From assembly GCA_013043705.1 (NCBI GenBank), contig JABDNS010000117.1, positions 1-33,348 of the forward strand: 33,348 nucleotides of DNA, written 5' to 3'. Both the position numbers and the translations under genes were made by a program. Below, in pieces: positions 19,950 to 30,090 of the stretch. Source of the stretch: Pseudomonadales bacterium (lineage in GTDB: Bacteria > Pseudomonadota > Gammaproteobacteria > Pseudomonadales > UBA7434). The notes under the pieces were generated by a model, which was given only the letters and a program-made list of their open reading frames with translations, did not search any database and was not told the origin of the DNA. How positions within the stretch are numbered: the stretch's first letter is position 1; the number at the start of each line of letters is the position of its first letter.

Positions 19950-21383
19950 ATGCAACCAAGTAAAATCGCAGGGTCAAAAACCCGCTGCCTGGATCTGCCC
20001 TACTACAGTGATAGCCTGCTGTACCTAGCCCGTGTGGTCGAGCGACCCTACCCGGTTATGCTAAGCAGCGCGAATTCATCGCTGGGCCGTTACGATATTT
20101 TATCCGCCGCCCCGGTGGCGCTAATTGAAGCGGATAGCCAGGTTCTGGACGCGGTCGACGACATTGCCGCCGGCATCGCGCGCTTTACCAGTCCTGATGC
20201 CAGTGCCCTGGCCACTGAGCTGCCTTTTGTGTCGGGCGCAATCGGTTTATTTGGCTACCACGCCGGCGAGCAACTACACGGTATCACTGCGGCAAAAGAC
20301 TCGCGCTGGCCGGCCGTTCACGCCGGCATTTATCAATGGGCGCTGGTGCAGGATCACCACTTGCGGCGCTGTACGCTGGTGGCTGACGCCAAACTGGATA
20401 ACAGTAGTTGGCGCGACCTGCAACAAACCTTTGCTAATGCCCGCGCATCGAAAACCCGCATCGAACGCGACCTTCGGGTTTTAGGTGAATGGCAAAACTC
20501 GCTGCCCTATGCAAACTATGCGCAGCGATTTGCCAGCCTGCAAGATTACATTCTTGCCGGTGATTGTTACCAGGCCAACCTGACTCGAGAATTTTCGGCC
20601 AGCTATGTTGGCGATCCATGCACCGCGCTGCAAGATTTGCATGCGGTTTCGAAAACACCCTTCGCTGCTTTTGTGCGAAGGCCGCAAGCCGATTTGATTT
20701 GCGCCTCGCCCGAGCGCTTTATCAGCGTGGAAAATGGCGTTGCGCTGAGCCAGCCGATCAAGGGTAGCCGCCCCCGCGGCAGCTCTGCCAGCGAAGACGC
20801 CACTTTAATTGCCGAGCTGGTGGCGTCGGAAAAAGATCGCGCCGAAAATTTGATGATCGTTGACTTGCTACGCAATGATTTTGGCAAACTATGCAAAACC
20901 GGCTCGGTATCGGTTCCCGAATTGTTCCAGGTGCAAAGCTTTAGCAACGTTCATCACCTGGTTAGCACTATCCGCGGGGAGTTACCTGACGCTGCACCGA
21001 AAACCGCGTTGTCGCTATTGGCCGCTTGCATGCCGGGTGGTTCGATCACCGGCGCGCCAAAACGACGCGCAATGCAGATTATTGCCGAGCTCGAGCCGCA
21101 CCAGCGCGCAGTTTACTGCGGTGCACTTTTTTACCTGAACGGGGACGGCAAGCTGGATTCGAATATCCTGATTAGAAGCCTGTTGTTTGATCGGCAGCGC
21201 CACCCCGATGCACGCCAGGGCAAAGTTTACTGCTGGAGTGGCGGTGGCATCGTGGCGGATTCAAATTGCGAAGAAGAGTTTGCAGAATCCAATTATAAAG
21301 TAGCGCATTTACTAGACGCGCTTAACACCCCTGCCGCGCACTCCACGCCCGGCACCAAAGCCACGCAACCCGCTAAACAGTGA
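19950..21383 (+). CDS. pabB: Aminodeoxychorismate synthase component I
   Basis: Chorismate-utilising enzyme of the folate pathway: chorismate plus ammonia (from a PabA glutaminase, not in this window) to 4-amino-4-deoxychorismate. In the 477 residues the C-terminal chorismate-binding domain is clear: FVRRPQADLICASPERFISV, PIKGSRPRG with the PabB-type Lys271 (anthranilate synthases carry Ala here), LIVASEKDRAENLMIVDLLRND-like segment, and MPGGSITGAPKRRAM. Start: ATG at 19950; an in-frame TTG at 19944 is possible. Its end overlaps the thrH end by 11 bases on the opposite strand. Confidence 0.94.
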   Translation: MQPSKIAGSKTRCLDLPYYSDSLLYLARVVERPYPVMLSSANSSLGRYDILSAAPVALIEADSQVLDAVDDIAAGIARFTSPDASALATELPFVSGAIGLFGYHAGEQLHGITAAKDSRWPAVHAGIYQWALVQDHHLRRCTLVADAKLDNSSWRDLQQTFANARASKTRIERDLRVLGEWQNSLPYANYAQRFASLQDYILAGDCYQANLTREFSASYVGDPCTALQDLHAVSKTPFAAFVRRPQADLICASPERFISVENGVALSQPIKGSRPRGSSASEDATLIAELVASEKDRAENLMIVDLLRNDFGKLCKTGSVSVPELFQVQSFSNVHHLVSTIRGELPDAAPKTALSLLAACMPGGSITGAPKRRAMQIIAELEPHQRAVYCGALFYLNGDGKLDSNILIRSLLFDRQRHPDARQGKVYCWSGGGIVADSNCEEEFAESNYKVAHLLDALNTPAAHSTPGTKATQPAKQ

Positions 21384-21990
21384 GCTCGCGAACACTGGCG
21401 TCGATAAAGGCCTGCTTGAGATCGGCAAAAGTATCGACCGTTTTAAATTGCGGGAACTCTTCGATGACATTCTTCGGCGCATGGAACAGGATGCCTTCCT
21501 CCGCCGCGCCGAGCATGGTGGTATCGTTGTAGGAATCACCCGCCGCAATAACCCGGTAATTTAGCGACTGAAAGGCTTCCACGGATTTTTGTTTGGGGTT
21601 TTTCTGGCGCAACTTATAATCTACGACTCGTCCCGCTGAATCCACTTCGAGCTTATGGCAGAACAAGGTTGGCCAGCCCAGCTGGCGCATCAATGGCGCA
21701 GAAAATTCGTAAAAGGTATCCGACAGAATAATCACCTGGAAGCGCTCGCGCAGCCAGTCGAGAAACTCACTGGCACCCGGTAGTGGTGACATATCGTCGA
21801 TTACTTTATGTATGTCTTGTATTTTTAGTCCGTTTTCATCGAGCAGGCGCAAGCGCTGCTTCATCAGCACATCGTAGTCTGGTATGTCGCGTGTTGTTGC
21901 ACGCAGTGCGTCTATACCAGTGCGTTCGGCGAAATCGATCCAGATTTCGGGAATCAGGACCCCTTCAAGGTCCAGGCAGGCCAGTTCCAC
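21373..21990 (-). CDS. thrH: ThrH phosphoserine phosphatase / homoserine phosphotransferase
   Basis: HAD-superfamily enzyme that in Pseudomonas dephosphorylates phosphoserine and can transfer the phosphate to homoserine. The 205 residues are nearly co-linear with what I recall of Pseudomonas ThrH: motif I CLDLEGV with nucleophile Asp7 and Glu9 in place of the usual second Asp (normal for ThrH), DYDVLMKQRLRLLDENGL, motif II VIILSDTFYEFS, motif III Lys in the RQKNPKQKS region and motif IV AAGDSYNDTTML. Start is the GTG at 21990 with AGGAG 5 bases upstream (21996-22000); the ATG two bases further out is out of frame. Neighbours pabB and cysB match Pseudomonas order, but without cysH. Confidence 0.96.
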   Translation of the reverse strand: MELACLDLEGVLIPEIWIDFAERTGIDALRATTRDIPDYDVLMKQRLRLLDENGLKIQDIHKVIDDMSPLPGASEFLDWLRERFQVIILSDTFYEFSAPLMRQLGWPTLFCHKLEVDSAGRVVDYKLRQKNPKQKSVEAFQSLNYRVIAAGDSYNDTTMLGAAEEGILFHAPKNVIEEFPQFKTVDTFADLKQAFIDASVRELTV

Positions 21991-22046
21991 ATGTGCTCCT
22001 GTTGAATACTGAGATGGACTTGGATGAAAACAAAGAAATTGCAGTG

Positions 22047-23308
<1,262 letters not shown>

Positions 23309-24271
23309 CTAATCCAAATCTTCTGCAACATCTTTTGCATCGCTGCCCGAACTGCCACTTAAGGCAGCATCAGGACGTGGATTGGCAACCCCGTGAGGCA
23401 CATGCCCGGTGGCAATTTCCGGTGCGGCCAGGTCACAATGCCCACGCTGGTCGTCGAAGAATACATCCGCGCCATAAGCTTTCAGAAAATCCACTTTGTC
23501 GAGCCCGCCGAGAAATAAAGACTCATCAATCCTGATATTCCAAGCTCTTAATGTACGTATCACGCGCTCGTGGGCCGGCGCCGAACGCGCGGTTACCAAA
23601 GCGGTCCGGATTGGCGCCTCACTTTGACTGAACTCCGCCTGCAGGCGCTGCAGCGCAGCGAGAAATTGCTTGAACGGACCCCCCGAAAGCGGTTGCTTGG
23701 CCGCGGCCTGTTCGGCTGCGGTAAACGCCTCGAGCCCATCGCTCTTGTAAATGCGTTCAGCTTCGTCAGAAAAAAGCACTGCATCGCCATCAAAGGCGAA
23801 GCGCAATTGCTCATCGTCGTTGTGTTTTACACCGGAGGGGATGAAAGTGGCCGCGGCCACACCTTGATCTAGTGCAGAGCGCACATCTTCAGCGTCGGCT
23901 GACAAAAAAAGGTGTGAGCCAAAAGCTTTTACGTAGCGATAGGGGCTTTCGCCGCCGCTAAAGGCTGCGCGTGCTATCGGCAGCCCGTAGTGTGCCATGG
24001 AATTAAAAACACGCAGCCCGGTGTCGGCGCTATTACGCGATAACAATATGACTTCCACGCGCTGGTCTCCATCGAGCTTGTCGTTAATAGCCAGCAGTTT
24101 TCGTACCAGCGGAAAAGCATCGCCAGGCTCCAGCGGCTGCTCTTCTCGCTCTACCTGGTACTGCGAATAGGCTGCCAGCCCTTGCTCTTCGTATACGCGA
24201 TGGCTATCGCGCATATCGAACAATGCTCGCGATGAAATTGCGATAACCAGTTTGTCGCCTAGTGAAGCCAT
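23309..24271 (-). CDS. Cytosolic 5'-nucleotidase (NT5C1-like)
   Basis: Predicted nucleoside-monophosphate phosphatase of the cytosolic 5'-nucleotidase 1 (cN-I) family, which hydrolyses AMP and related nucleotides. The 320 residues show the features of that family: N-terminal LVIAISSRALFDM (where many family members have S-S-R-A-L-F-D), VILLSRNSADTGLRVFNSMAHYGL (about 75-97), RAAFSGGESPYRYVKAF, the haloacid-dehalogenase-type acidic pair FDGDAVLFSDE (Asp161, Asp163), and the C-terminal FFDDQRGHCD. The Ser/Gly/Asp-rich tail after residue 300 is likely disordered. AGGA lies 9 bases upstream of the ATG at 24271. Its physiological substrate is not shown by the sequence. Confidence 0.88.
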   Translation of the reverse strand: MASLGDKLVIAISSRALFDMRDSHRVYEEQGLAAYSQYQVEREEQPLEPGDAFPLVRKLLAINDKLDGDQRVEVILLSRNSADTGLRVFNSMAHYGLPIARAAFSGGESPYRYVKAFGSHLFLSADAEDVRSALDQGVAAATFIPSGVKHNDDEQLRFAFDGDAVLFSDEAERIYKSDGLEAFTAAEQAAAKQPLSGGPFKQFLAALQRLQAEFSQSEAPIRTALVTARSAPAHERVIRTLRAWNIRIDESLFLGGLDKVDFLKAYGADVFFDDQRGHCDLAAPEIATGHVPHGVANPRPDAALSGSSGSDAKDVAEDLD

Positions 24272-24477
24272 GCCTGAAATTCCTGGGTCCGCGACGGCTG
24301 TTTACAGCAAGATACAGCCTGTATTTGGTTGTTTACCATCGGCCACAATCATACGCTAAAACCGCAGCACAGTAGACACGACGCAGGCGCGCAAAACCGC
24401 AATATCACCGCGGTGCCATGCGGCGCCCGTGATAGCATTGAATCAAACTTGTTTAACAGCGTTCGCGGGGATTATTT

Positions 24478-25374
24478 GTGAGTCATTTGGAATTTCCATT
24501 CCAGGTATCAAGCGCTAGTGGCGCGTGGCTAGCAGAGAACGGCTTCGACAATCTTGAGCGCTGCGAAATGCTTGGCAGTGGCCATCATGAGTGCTACTTG
24601 CTTGGTAACCGCGGCGATCGCAAGATCGTCGCTAAGGTGGCCCCCGCCGAATGTGGCGCGGCGCTGCTCGCAGAGTCTGAAGGGCTCGCCCTGCTCGCTT
24701 CAACCCAGACCATTCGAACCCCGGAAATACTGTTTGTTAATGAGCAGTGTTTGCTGCTTGAGTTTATCGCCGAGGGCCCGCAGCGATCGGATTACTGGCA
24801 ATTGTTGGCCGAGCGTTTGGCAGAATTGCACCGGCACAGTCCGGCGGGGCCTGCGGTTAACCTGGGCACGCCGTACGGCCTCGAAAAAGATAACTGGTGT
24901 GGCGCACAACCTCAGCACAACGGTTGGTTTGAGGATGGCCACGAATTTTTTGCCGAGCACCGCTTATTGCACCAGGCCAGGATCGCGTTCGACAACGGCT
25001 ACCTGGAATCGCCCTGGATTATCAGCATTGAATCGATTTGTGAGCGACTGGCTGAACTGGTGCCCTGGCAACCCGCATCGCTATTGCACGGTGACCTTTG
25101 GCCAGGCAATATTTTAGTGGATGAGCATGGCCGACCGGCATTGATTGATCCTGCCGTTTACTACGGGTGGCGTGAGAGCGATATCGCCATGACCTTGTTA
25201 TTTGGCGGGCTACCGCATGAATTTTATCGCAGCTACGAAGCCTGCTGGCCAATGGAAGCCGATTGGCGCTCAAGGGTGCAGCTTTACAACCTTTACCACC
25301 TGCTTAACCACTTGAATATTTTTGGCGAAACCTATCTCGCCCAGGTGCAGGATGCTATCGCTCGTTATGCGTGA
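24478..25374 (+). CDS. Fructosamine kinase family protein
   Basis: Aminoglycoside-phosphotransferase-fold kinase of the fructosamine/ketosamine-3-kinase family, which in characterised members phosphorylates glycated amines as a protein-repair step. In 298 residues: LGSGHHECYLL (glycine-rich part, 32-42), a Lys in RKIVAKV, LLLEFIAEG hinge, the catalytic HGDLWPGNILVDEHGRPALIDPAVYYG (written here in two parts: HGDLWPGN at 204-211 and LIDPAVYYG at 222-230) with Asp206 and Asp224, and WRESDIAMTLLFGG. GTG start at 24478 with GGGGA 8 bases upstream; no nearby ATG fits. The end overlaps the alr start by 8 bases. Confidence 0.9.
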   Translation: MSHLEFPFQVSSASGAWLAENGFDNLERCEMLGSGHHECYLLGNRGDRKIVAKVAPAECGAALLAESEGLALLASTQTIRTPEILFVNEQCLLLEFIAEGPQRSDYWQLLAERLAELHRHSPAGPAVNLGTPYGLEKDNWCGAQPQHNGWFEDGHEFFAEHRLLHQARIAFDNGYLESPWIISIESICERLAELVPWQPASLLHGDLWPGNILVDEHGRPALIDPAVYYGWRESDIAMTLLFGGLPHEFYRSYEACWPMEADWRSRVQLYNLYHLLNHLNIFGETYLAQVQDAIARYA

Positions 25375-26530
25375 GTTTCTTGCCGGCGGGCTGCGCCACG
25401 CCACCGCGTTTATCGATCAAGCGGCAATGCGTGCTAACCTGGCGCTCGCCCGCAGCAAAGCCCCGCATGCCGCCGTGCTCGCCATGATCAAGGCGAATGC
25501 CTATGGCCACGGTATGCTGGCGGTTGCGGATTGCCTGGCTGGCCACTGCGAATATTACGGCGTTGCTCGACTCACCGAGGCGGAGCAATTGCGCGCGCAT
25601 GGCTGTGAACAAAATATCGTTGTGTTCGGGCACGGCTATAGCGCAAACGATATAGCGATGGCAGCGAAGCTGCGGCTTACCCCCTGTCTTTATTCCGCGC
25701 AGCTGCTGGATGAACAACTGCAGCAATGCCATCAACACAAGCTGCCGTTCTGGCTAAAACTCGATACCGGCATGCACCGCTTGGGCATCCCCGAATCCGC
25801 AAGCAAATGCATAGATACGGCTTTGGCCTCGCCGCTTTGCGAGGTGGTGCTAACCCATTTGCACAGCGCAGACGAGCCTGGAATGCCGAGCAGCAAACAA
25901 CAGCTGCAGCGCTTTAGCGAAGCACTGAAAAACTCAAGCAAAGGCAACCTTGAGCGCAAATTATCGATCGCCAATTCGGCTTTTCTCATGCAAGCCAGCT
26001 CACCTTCAGGCTACGCAAATACGCTGCGTAGCTTGCTGCCAGCTTACGCGCCTGAAAAAGAGATAATCCGGCCCGGCATAATGCTCTACGGTGCAAATCC
26101 ATTGGCTCAAGCAATAGCGGATGAAAAACTATTGTCGCCGGTAATGACCATGGCGGCTCCGGTTATCGATGTGAAAGCGATCGCCAGGGGTGAATCGGTG
26201 GGTTATGGCGCCACTTGGCGCGCCGACAATCGAGGCCACATTGCCACCATAGCCGCGGGCTATGCCGACGGTTACCCCAGGCATGCGGAGAACGGTACAC
26301 CGGTCGAAATCCACGGCGTCCGCTGCCCGCTAGCTGGCCGCGTGTCGATGGACAGTATTGGCGTCGATATCAGTGCGCTTATCAAAAGCGGTGTGCAAGT
26401 GCACGCTGGAGATAGTGCAGTCTTATGGGGCGCGACGCTGCGCGTGGAAGAGGTTGCGGCGTGCGCAGGCACCATCAGCTACCAGTTATTAACCGGCGTT
26501 TCGGCGCGTGTAGAGCGGGTTAATTTTTAG
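25367..26530 (+). CDS. alr: Alanine racemase
   Basis: PLP-dependent racemase giving D-alanine for peptidoglycan. The start is taken at the ATG at 25367 (ATGCGTGA overlaps the kinase stop), giving 387 residues; an upstream in-frame start at 25322 is inside the kinase and lacks support. The PLP Lys42 lies in AMIKANAYGHG, the second catalytic base Tyr280 in GESVGYGATW, with LDTGMHRLG, RPGIMLYGANP and GRVSMDSIGVD as further family motifs. An extra 16 or so residues appear by eye at about 210-231 (QASSPSGYANTLRSLLPAYA), between the IANSA and RPGIMLYG motifs, where the common enzyme has a short loop. Confidence 0.95.
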   Translation: MREFLAGGLRHATAFIDQAAMRANLALARSKAPHAAVLAMIKANAYGHGMLAVADCLAGHCEYYGVARLTEAEQLRAHGCEQNIVVFGHGYSANDIAMAAKLRLTPCLYSAQLLDEQLQQCHQHKLPFWLKLDTGMHRLGIPESASKCIDTALASPLCEVVLTHLHSADEPGMPSSKQQLQRFSEALKNSSKGNLERKLSIANSAFLMQASSPSGYANTLRSLLPAYAPEKEIIRPGIMLYGANPLAQAIADEKLLSPVMTMAAPVIDVKAIARGESVGYGATWRADNRGHIATIAAGYADGYPRHAENGTPVEIHGVRCPLAGRVSMDSIGVDISALIKSGVQVHAGDSAVLWGATLRVEEVAACAGTISYQLLTGVSARVERVNF

Positions 26531-26533
26531 ATT

Positions 26534-28471
26534 GTGTCACTTATTCGACTAGATAATATTTCAATAGAATTCGGCGATGTTCCGCTGCTGGTCGATACCA
26601 GCATTGCGATTGAAGCGGATGAGCGCATTTGCCTGCTAGGGCGCAACGGCGCGGGCAAAACCACGCTGCTTAATATTCTCAACGGCAGCCTTGAGCCCGA
26701 CAGCGGGCTGGTACATAGAAAGCAGAACCTTCGGGTTAGCAAACTCGAGCAGGCATTGCCCCACCCGGTGGATACACCTGTGTTCGAGGTAGTACGCAGC
26801 GGGCTCGCCGAGCAGTCGGCACTGATCGAAAGATTCCACCAGCTGTCGCGCAAAATCGACAGTGAAACCGTGTCGGCGGCCGAACATAGCGCAGACCTCG
26901 ATCAACTGGCCAAGCTACAGGCTGCAATCGATGCCGGTGGCGGGTGGAACCTCGACAACCAGGTGGAAAAATACATCACCCAACTCGAGCTACCCGCGTC
27001 GCGGTCGCTGGCCTCACTATCGGGTGGCTGGCGCAGACGGGTTGCGCTGTGCAAGGCTTTAGTAGGTGAACCGGATTTGCTGTTGCTTGATGAGCCAACC
27101 AACCACCTGGATATATCCACCATTGAATGGCTCGAACACGTTGTACGCGGCTATCGAGGCAGCGTCGTTTTCATTACGCATGATCGCGACTTTTTACAAA
27201 AGTTGGCCACCCGGATAATAGAAATCGATCGCGGCAAGATGATTGACTGGCCAGGCAACTACCGCAAGTTCCTGCGCCTGAAAGAGCAATCGAACCGTGA
27301 AGAAGATCAACAGAATGCGTTATTTGATAAAAAACTTGCACAAGAGGAAGCCTGGATCAGGGAAGGTATCAAAGCGCGACGCACACGCAATGAAGGTCGG
27401 GTTCGGGCGTTGGAGAAAATGCGCGAAGAACGCGGCCAGCGTATCAAGCGCCAGGGTAAGGCCAGTATCCAGATAGCCACTGCGGAGGCCTCCGGTCGCA
27501 AAGTTTGTGAGTTGCGAAATATCACACATGCCTACGATGGTGAAACGCTGTTTAATAAACTGAAGTTAAAAATTATGCGCGGGGATCGCATAGGCCTTAT
27601 AGGCAACAATGGCGTTGGCAAGAGCACACTGCTAAAAATAATTCTCGGACAGGTTGAGCCAGACGAAGGCACAGTAAAACTGGGCACTAATTTGCAGATT
27701 GCCTACTTCGACCAGGTTAAGCGCGATTTAGACGAAGAGAAAACGATTGCCGAGAATGTTGGCCGTGGGCGCGAGTATATCAACGTCAATGGTCACCAAC
27801 GGCACGTAATAGGCTATTTGAAAAACTTTCTTTTTTCGCCCAAGCGTGCAATGACGCCTGTTAAGGCATTGTCCGGCGGCGAGAAAAACCGCGTTTCGCT
27901 GGCGCGCATGTTTACCTTGTCGAGTAACCTGTTGGTGCTGGATGAACCCACCAATGACCTCGATATTGAAATGCTGGAAGTGCTCGAGCAGCGACTGGTC
28001 GAATACGAAGGTACCCTGCTAATCGTTAGCCACGACAGGGAGTTCCTCGACAACGTCGTTACTTCTATATTGGTTTTTGAGCAGGAGTCCGGCGTGCAGG
28101 AATATGTTGGAGGTTTTAGCGACTGGTCGCGTCGCGGACGCAAATTGAAGCTGGGAGAAGAGCAGCTGGAAAATACAAAACCTAGTGTTGCGCTAGATAC
28201 TTCGCAAACGTTGCCTATGCAGCGCAAACCGAAAAAGCTAAGCTACAAACTCCAGCACGAACTGGATAATTTGCCCGATGCAATAGAAGCGCTAGAAAAC
28301 ACGCTGTCACAACTGCAACAAAAAATCAGCGAGCCCGAATTCTACGATCGGGACTTTTCGATAACCAGGCCGGTTCTGGACGAATTGGAACGCACCCGCA
28401 AGCAGCTTGATGTGGCCATTGAGCGCTGGGAGAAACTGGAAGATATGCAAACGGGCAGTAGCAAGCTATAA
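26534..28471 (+). CDS. uup: ABC-F ATPase Uup
   Basis: Soluble ABC-F protein with two ATPase domains and no membrane part; Uup acts on ribosomes and on DNA/transposon precise excision phenotypes in E. coli. Over 645 residues: Walker A GRNGAGKTT (36-44) and GNNGVGKST (357-365), signatures LSGGWRRRVALCKAL (162-176) and LSGGEKNRVSLARM (446-459), Walker B LLLLDEPTNHLD (182-193) and LLVLDEPTNDLD, the Uup-type linker ARRTRNEGRVRALEKMREER (281-300), and a C-terminal coiled-coil domain (about 565-640) that binds DNA in Uup. GTG start at 26534, 3 bases after the alr stop, without a strong ribosome-binding site, so translation is probably coupled to alr. Confidence 0.95.
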   Translation: MSLIRLDNISIEFGDVPLLVDTSIAIEADERICLLGRNGAGKTTLLNILNGSLEPDSGLVHRKQNLRVSKLEQALPHPVDTPVFEVVRSGLAEQSALIERFHQLSRKIDSETVSAAEHSADLDQLAKLQAAIDAGGGWNLDNQVEKYITQLELPASRSLASLSGGWRRRVALCKALVGEPDLLLLDEPTNHLDISTIEWLEHVVRGYRGSVVFITHDRDFLQKLATRIIEIDRGKMIDWPGNYRKFLRLKEQSNREEDQQNALFDKKLAQEEAWIREGIKARRTRNEGRVRALEKMREERGQRIKRQGKASIQIATAEASGRKVCELRNITHAYDGETLFNKLKLKIMRGDRIGLIGNNGVGKSTLLKIILGQVEPDEGTVKLGTNLQIAYFDQVKRDLDEEKTIAENVGRGREYINVNGHQRHVIGYLKNFLFSPKRAMTPVKALSGGEKNRVSLARMFTLSSNLLVLDEPTNDLDIEMLEVLEQRLVEYEGTLLIVSHDREFLDNVVTSILVFEQESGVQEYVGGFSDWSRRGRKLKLGEEQLENTKPSVALDTSQTLPMQRKPKKLSYKLQHELDNLPDAIEALENTLSQLQQKISEPEFYDRDFSITRPVLDELERTRKQLDVAIERWEKLEDMQTGSSKL

Positions 28472-28494
28472 AAGCCCACAAGAAAGGCCCACAA

Positions 28495-28520
28495 AAAAGC
28501 CGCCCATCGGGGCGGCTTTT
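28495..28520. terminator. Bidirectional intrinsic terminator between uup and mscL
   Basis: AAAAGCCGCCC (28495-28505), loop ATCG, GGGCGGCTTTT (28510-28520): an 11-bp stem with A-tract on one side and T-tract on the other, placed between two convergent genes (uup stop 28471, mscL stop 28538), so it can serve both. Confidence 0.9.
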
Positions 28521-28537
28521 CATCAAGCTCAAGTAGC

Positions 28538-28969
28538 TTACTTTTGCAGTGAATCCCGAATTTCGGTTAGCAGTTTAACTTCTTCAGTAGGCCCTGGTGG
28601 TGGCGCAGCAGCAGCCTCCTCTTCCATCATTCTCTTGGCGTTGTTCATGCCCTTAATGACCATAAACAACACGAAGGCAACAATAAGGAAGGTGATAATA
28701 GCGTTGATAAAGACACCGTAATTAATGGTTACTGCACCAGCTTCCTGCGCGGCGGCAATGGTATTGTAAGTTGCACCCTCTACCGGGTTTTTTATTACGG
28801 CGAACAGGTTGGCAAAGTCCACGCCTCCTGTAGCCATACCCACAACAGGCATGATGATATCATCCACGAAGGATTTTACGATCGTGCTAAAGGCCGCGCC
28901 AATAACAATACCAACCGCCATATCGACGAAATTACCTTTTAATGCGAAATCTTTAAACTCTTTCAACAT
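28538..28969 (-). CDS. mscL: Large-conductance mechanosensitive channel MscL
   Basis: Homopentameric inner-membrane safety valve that opens under hypo-osmotic shock. The 143 residues begin [20 protein letters not shown] (amphipathic helix, then TM1 with [20 protein letters not shown]), a periplasmic loop (about 44-78), TM2 around [19 protein letters not shown] (about 84-104) and a cytoplasmic bundle ending [10 protein letters not shown]. The linker before the bundle is [20 protein letters not shown] lies 10 bases upstream of the ATG. Confidence 0.97.
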   Translation of the reverse strand: MLKEFKDFALKGNFVDMAVGIVIGAAFSTIVKSFVDDIIMPVVGMATGGVDFANLFAVIKNPVEGATYNTIAAAQEAGAVTINYGVFINAIITFLIVAFVLFMVIKGMNNAKRMMEEEAAAAPPPGPTEEVKLLTEIRDSLQK

Positions 28970-29196
28970 GCTGCATGCTCTCCTGTAGTGTATCTATTAA
29001 CGCAAATGCGATGGGTGCTCTTGCAGATAAATGCCCATGGCGGGTAGGTAATGCTGTTAACTGGTAATAACTGCCAGGGCCACTTCCATCGTGCGAGCCG
29101 CATTTAAACGTTGACCCGCAACATTGGCAAGTAATGCTGCGCGACCGCATGGCTATTTTTACCTTTGTTTACCAAGCGCGTTTAAACATTTTGCGC
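28970..29196. other. Spacer between mscL and the histone-like gene
   Basis: About 230 bases with no gene or RNA that I recognise. It should carry the mscL promoter on the minus strand, but no convincing -35/-10 pair is seen. The downstream end is bounded by the terminator at 29197-29227. Confidence 0.4.
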
Positions 29197-29227
29197 AAAA
29201 AAAACCCTCCACCAATGGGGAGGGTTT
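29197..29227 (-). terminator. Intrinsic terminator of the histone H1-like gene
   Basis: On the minus strand AAACCCTCC, loop of 8, GGAGGGTTT and then a run of 8 T (29204-29197). The stem is 9 bp (29202-29210 with 29219-29227) and lies 26 bases past the stop at 29254. Confidence 0.92.
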
Positions 29228-29253
29228 ATCTGGACAGCGCGTTGCTGTTGAGG

Positions 29254-30090
29254 TTAACGCGAGGCCTGGTTTTGCGGCTTATTGCGGCTGATGGTGATGT
29301 GTTTTGTGCCACCGGTATGGGTAATACCGCTGACGCCGGTTGCAATGGCCTTGATCTTTTTGCCTTTGGACAAAAACGCATCGATCTGGGCGGCTATGCC
29401 CTCGCTGCTATTTTCATCAACTGTTTGCTTGGCTTCCAATTCAGCCTGCTTTTTAGCGATATCGATGGGCGCTGTGCTATCACCCTTGCGGTAGCCGGCT
29501 TTGCGTTTTTTGGCACTAACGCCTTTGGCACCGGCCTCTCGTGATTTGATCACCGCAGCGGCTACGGCACGCGCAGTTTGCTTCTTGGGCGCGGCCTTCT
29601 TCGCGGCGCCATTGGCAGATTTGGCTTTGGACGCGGTTTTAGCGGCTGCGGCCTTTTTAACAGGCGCAGTGGCTTTCCTGGTACTAGCCCGCTTAGCACT
29701 AAGTGCGGACTTTCTGCTGGCAGCGCTTTTTTTTGCTACGGCTTTTTTGGCCACGGTTTTCTTGGCAGCGGTTTTTTTCACCGCCTTTGACGATGACTTT
29801 TTCGCCACAGTTTTAGCTTTAGCCGTGCTTTTCTTGCTAGCACTGGCTGCTTTTTTGGCAGGCACCGCTTTTTTTGCCAGCTTGCGCGCGGGCGTTTTCC
29901 TGCCGGCTACTTTGGAGCGAGCTTTCGAGGTCGATTTCTTAGATGCTGAAGAAGCTGCTGTTTTCTTGGCGGCAACTTTTTTCTTGACTGCGGCTTTCTT
30001 GGCCGGCGCTTTCTTGCTCTTGGCCTTGCTAGCGGCCTTGGTTTTGGCGCTTACAGGCTTCTTCGCAGCTTTTTTCGCTGCTTTGGGCAT
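29254..30090 (-). CDS. Histone H1/AlgP-like Lys-Ala-rich protein with distinct C-terminal module
   Basis: Residues 1 to about 175 are an irregular run of KK-A and KAxKK units with Pro, Ser and Thr (for example MPKAAKKAAKKPVSAKTKAA), as in bacterial histone H1-like and AlgP-type DNA-binding proteins. No folded domain is expected there; it should coat DNA or RNA non-specifically. From about 176 the composition changes: TARAVAAAVIKSREAG, GYRKGDSTAPIDIAKKQAELE, and EGIAAQIDAFLSKGKKIKAI (230-249) followed by ATGVSG and KHITISRNK. This tail is mixed in charge and looks folded or protein-binding. GGAG lies 8 bases before the ATG at 30090. It is a single-gene unit with its own terminator. I do not assign a regulon. 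Confidence 0.82.
   Translation of the reverse strand: MPKAAKKAAKKPVSAKTKAASKAKSKKAPAKKAAVKKKVAAKKTAASSASKKSTSKARSKVAGRKTPARKLAKKAVPAKKAASASKKSTAKAKTVAKKSSSKAVKKTAAKKTVAKKAVAKKSAASRKSALSAKRASTRKATAPVKKAAAAKTASKAKSANGAAKKAAPKKQTARAVAAAVIKSREAGAKGVSAKKRKAGYRKGDSTAPIDIAKKQAELEAKQTVDENSSEGIAAQIDAFLSKGKKIKAIATGVSGITHTGGTKHITISRNKPQNQASR

Noticed and set aside
24312-24324. ATACAGCCTGTAT as a LexA/SOS box
   Set aside because: The usual gammaproteobacterial LexA site is CTGT-N8-ACAG; here the half-sites are in the opposite orientation and too close.
24406-24415. CACCGCGGTG palindrome before the fructosamine kinase gene
   Set aside because: A 10-base palindrome in GC-rich sequence is expected by chance, and it has no well-placed strong promoter beside it.
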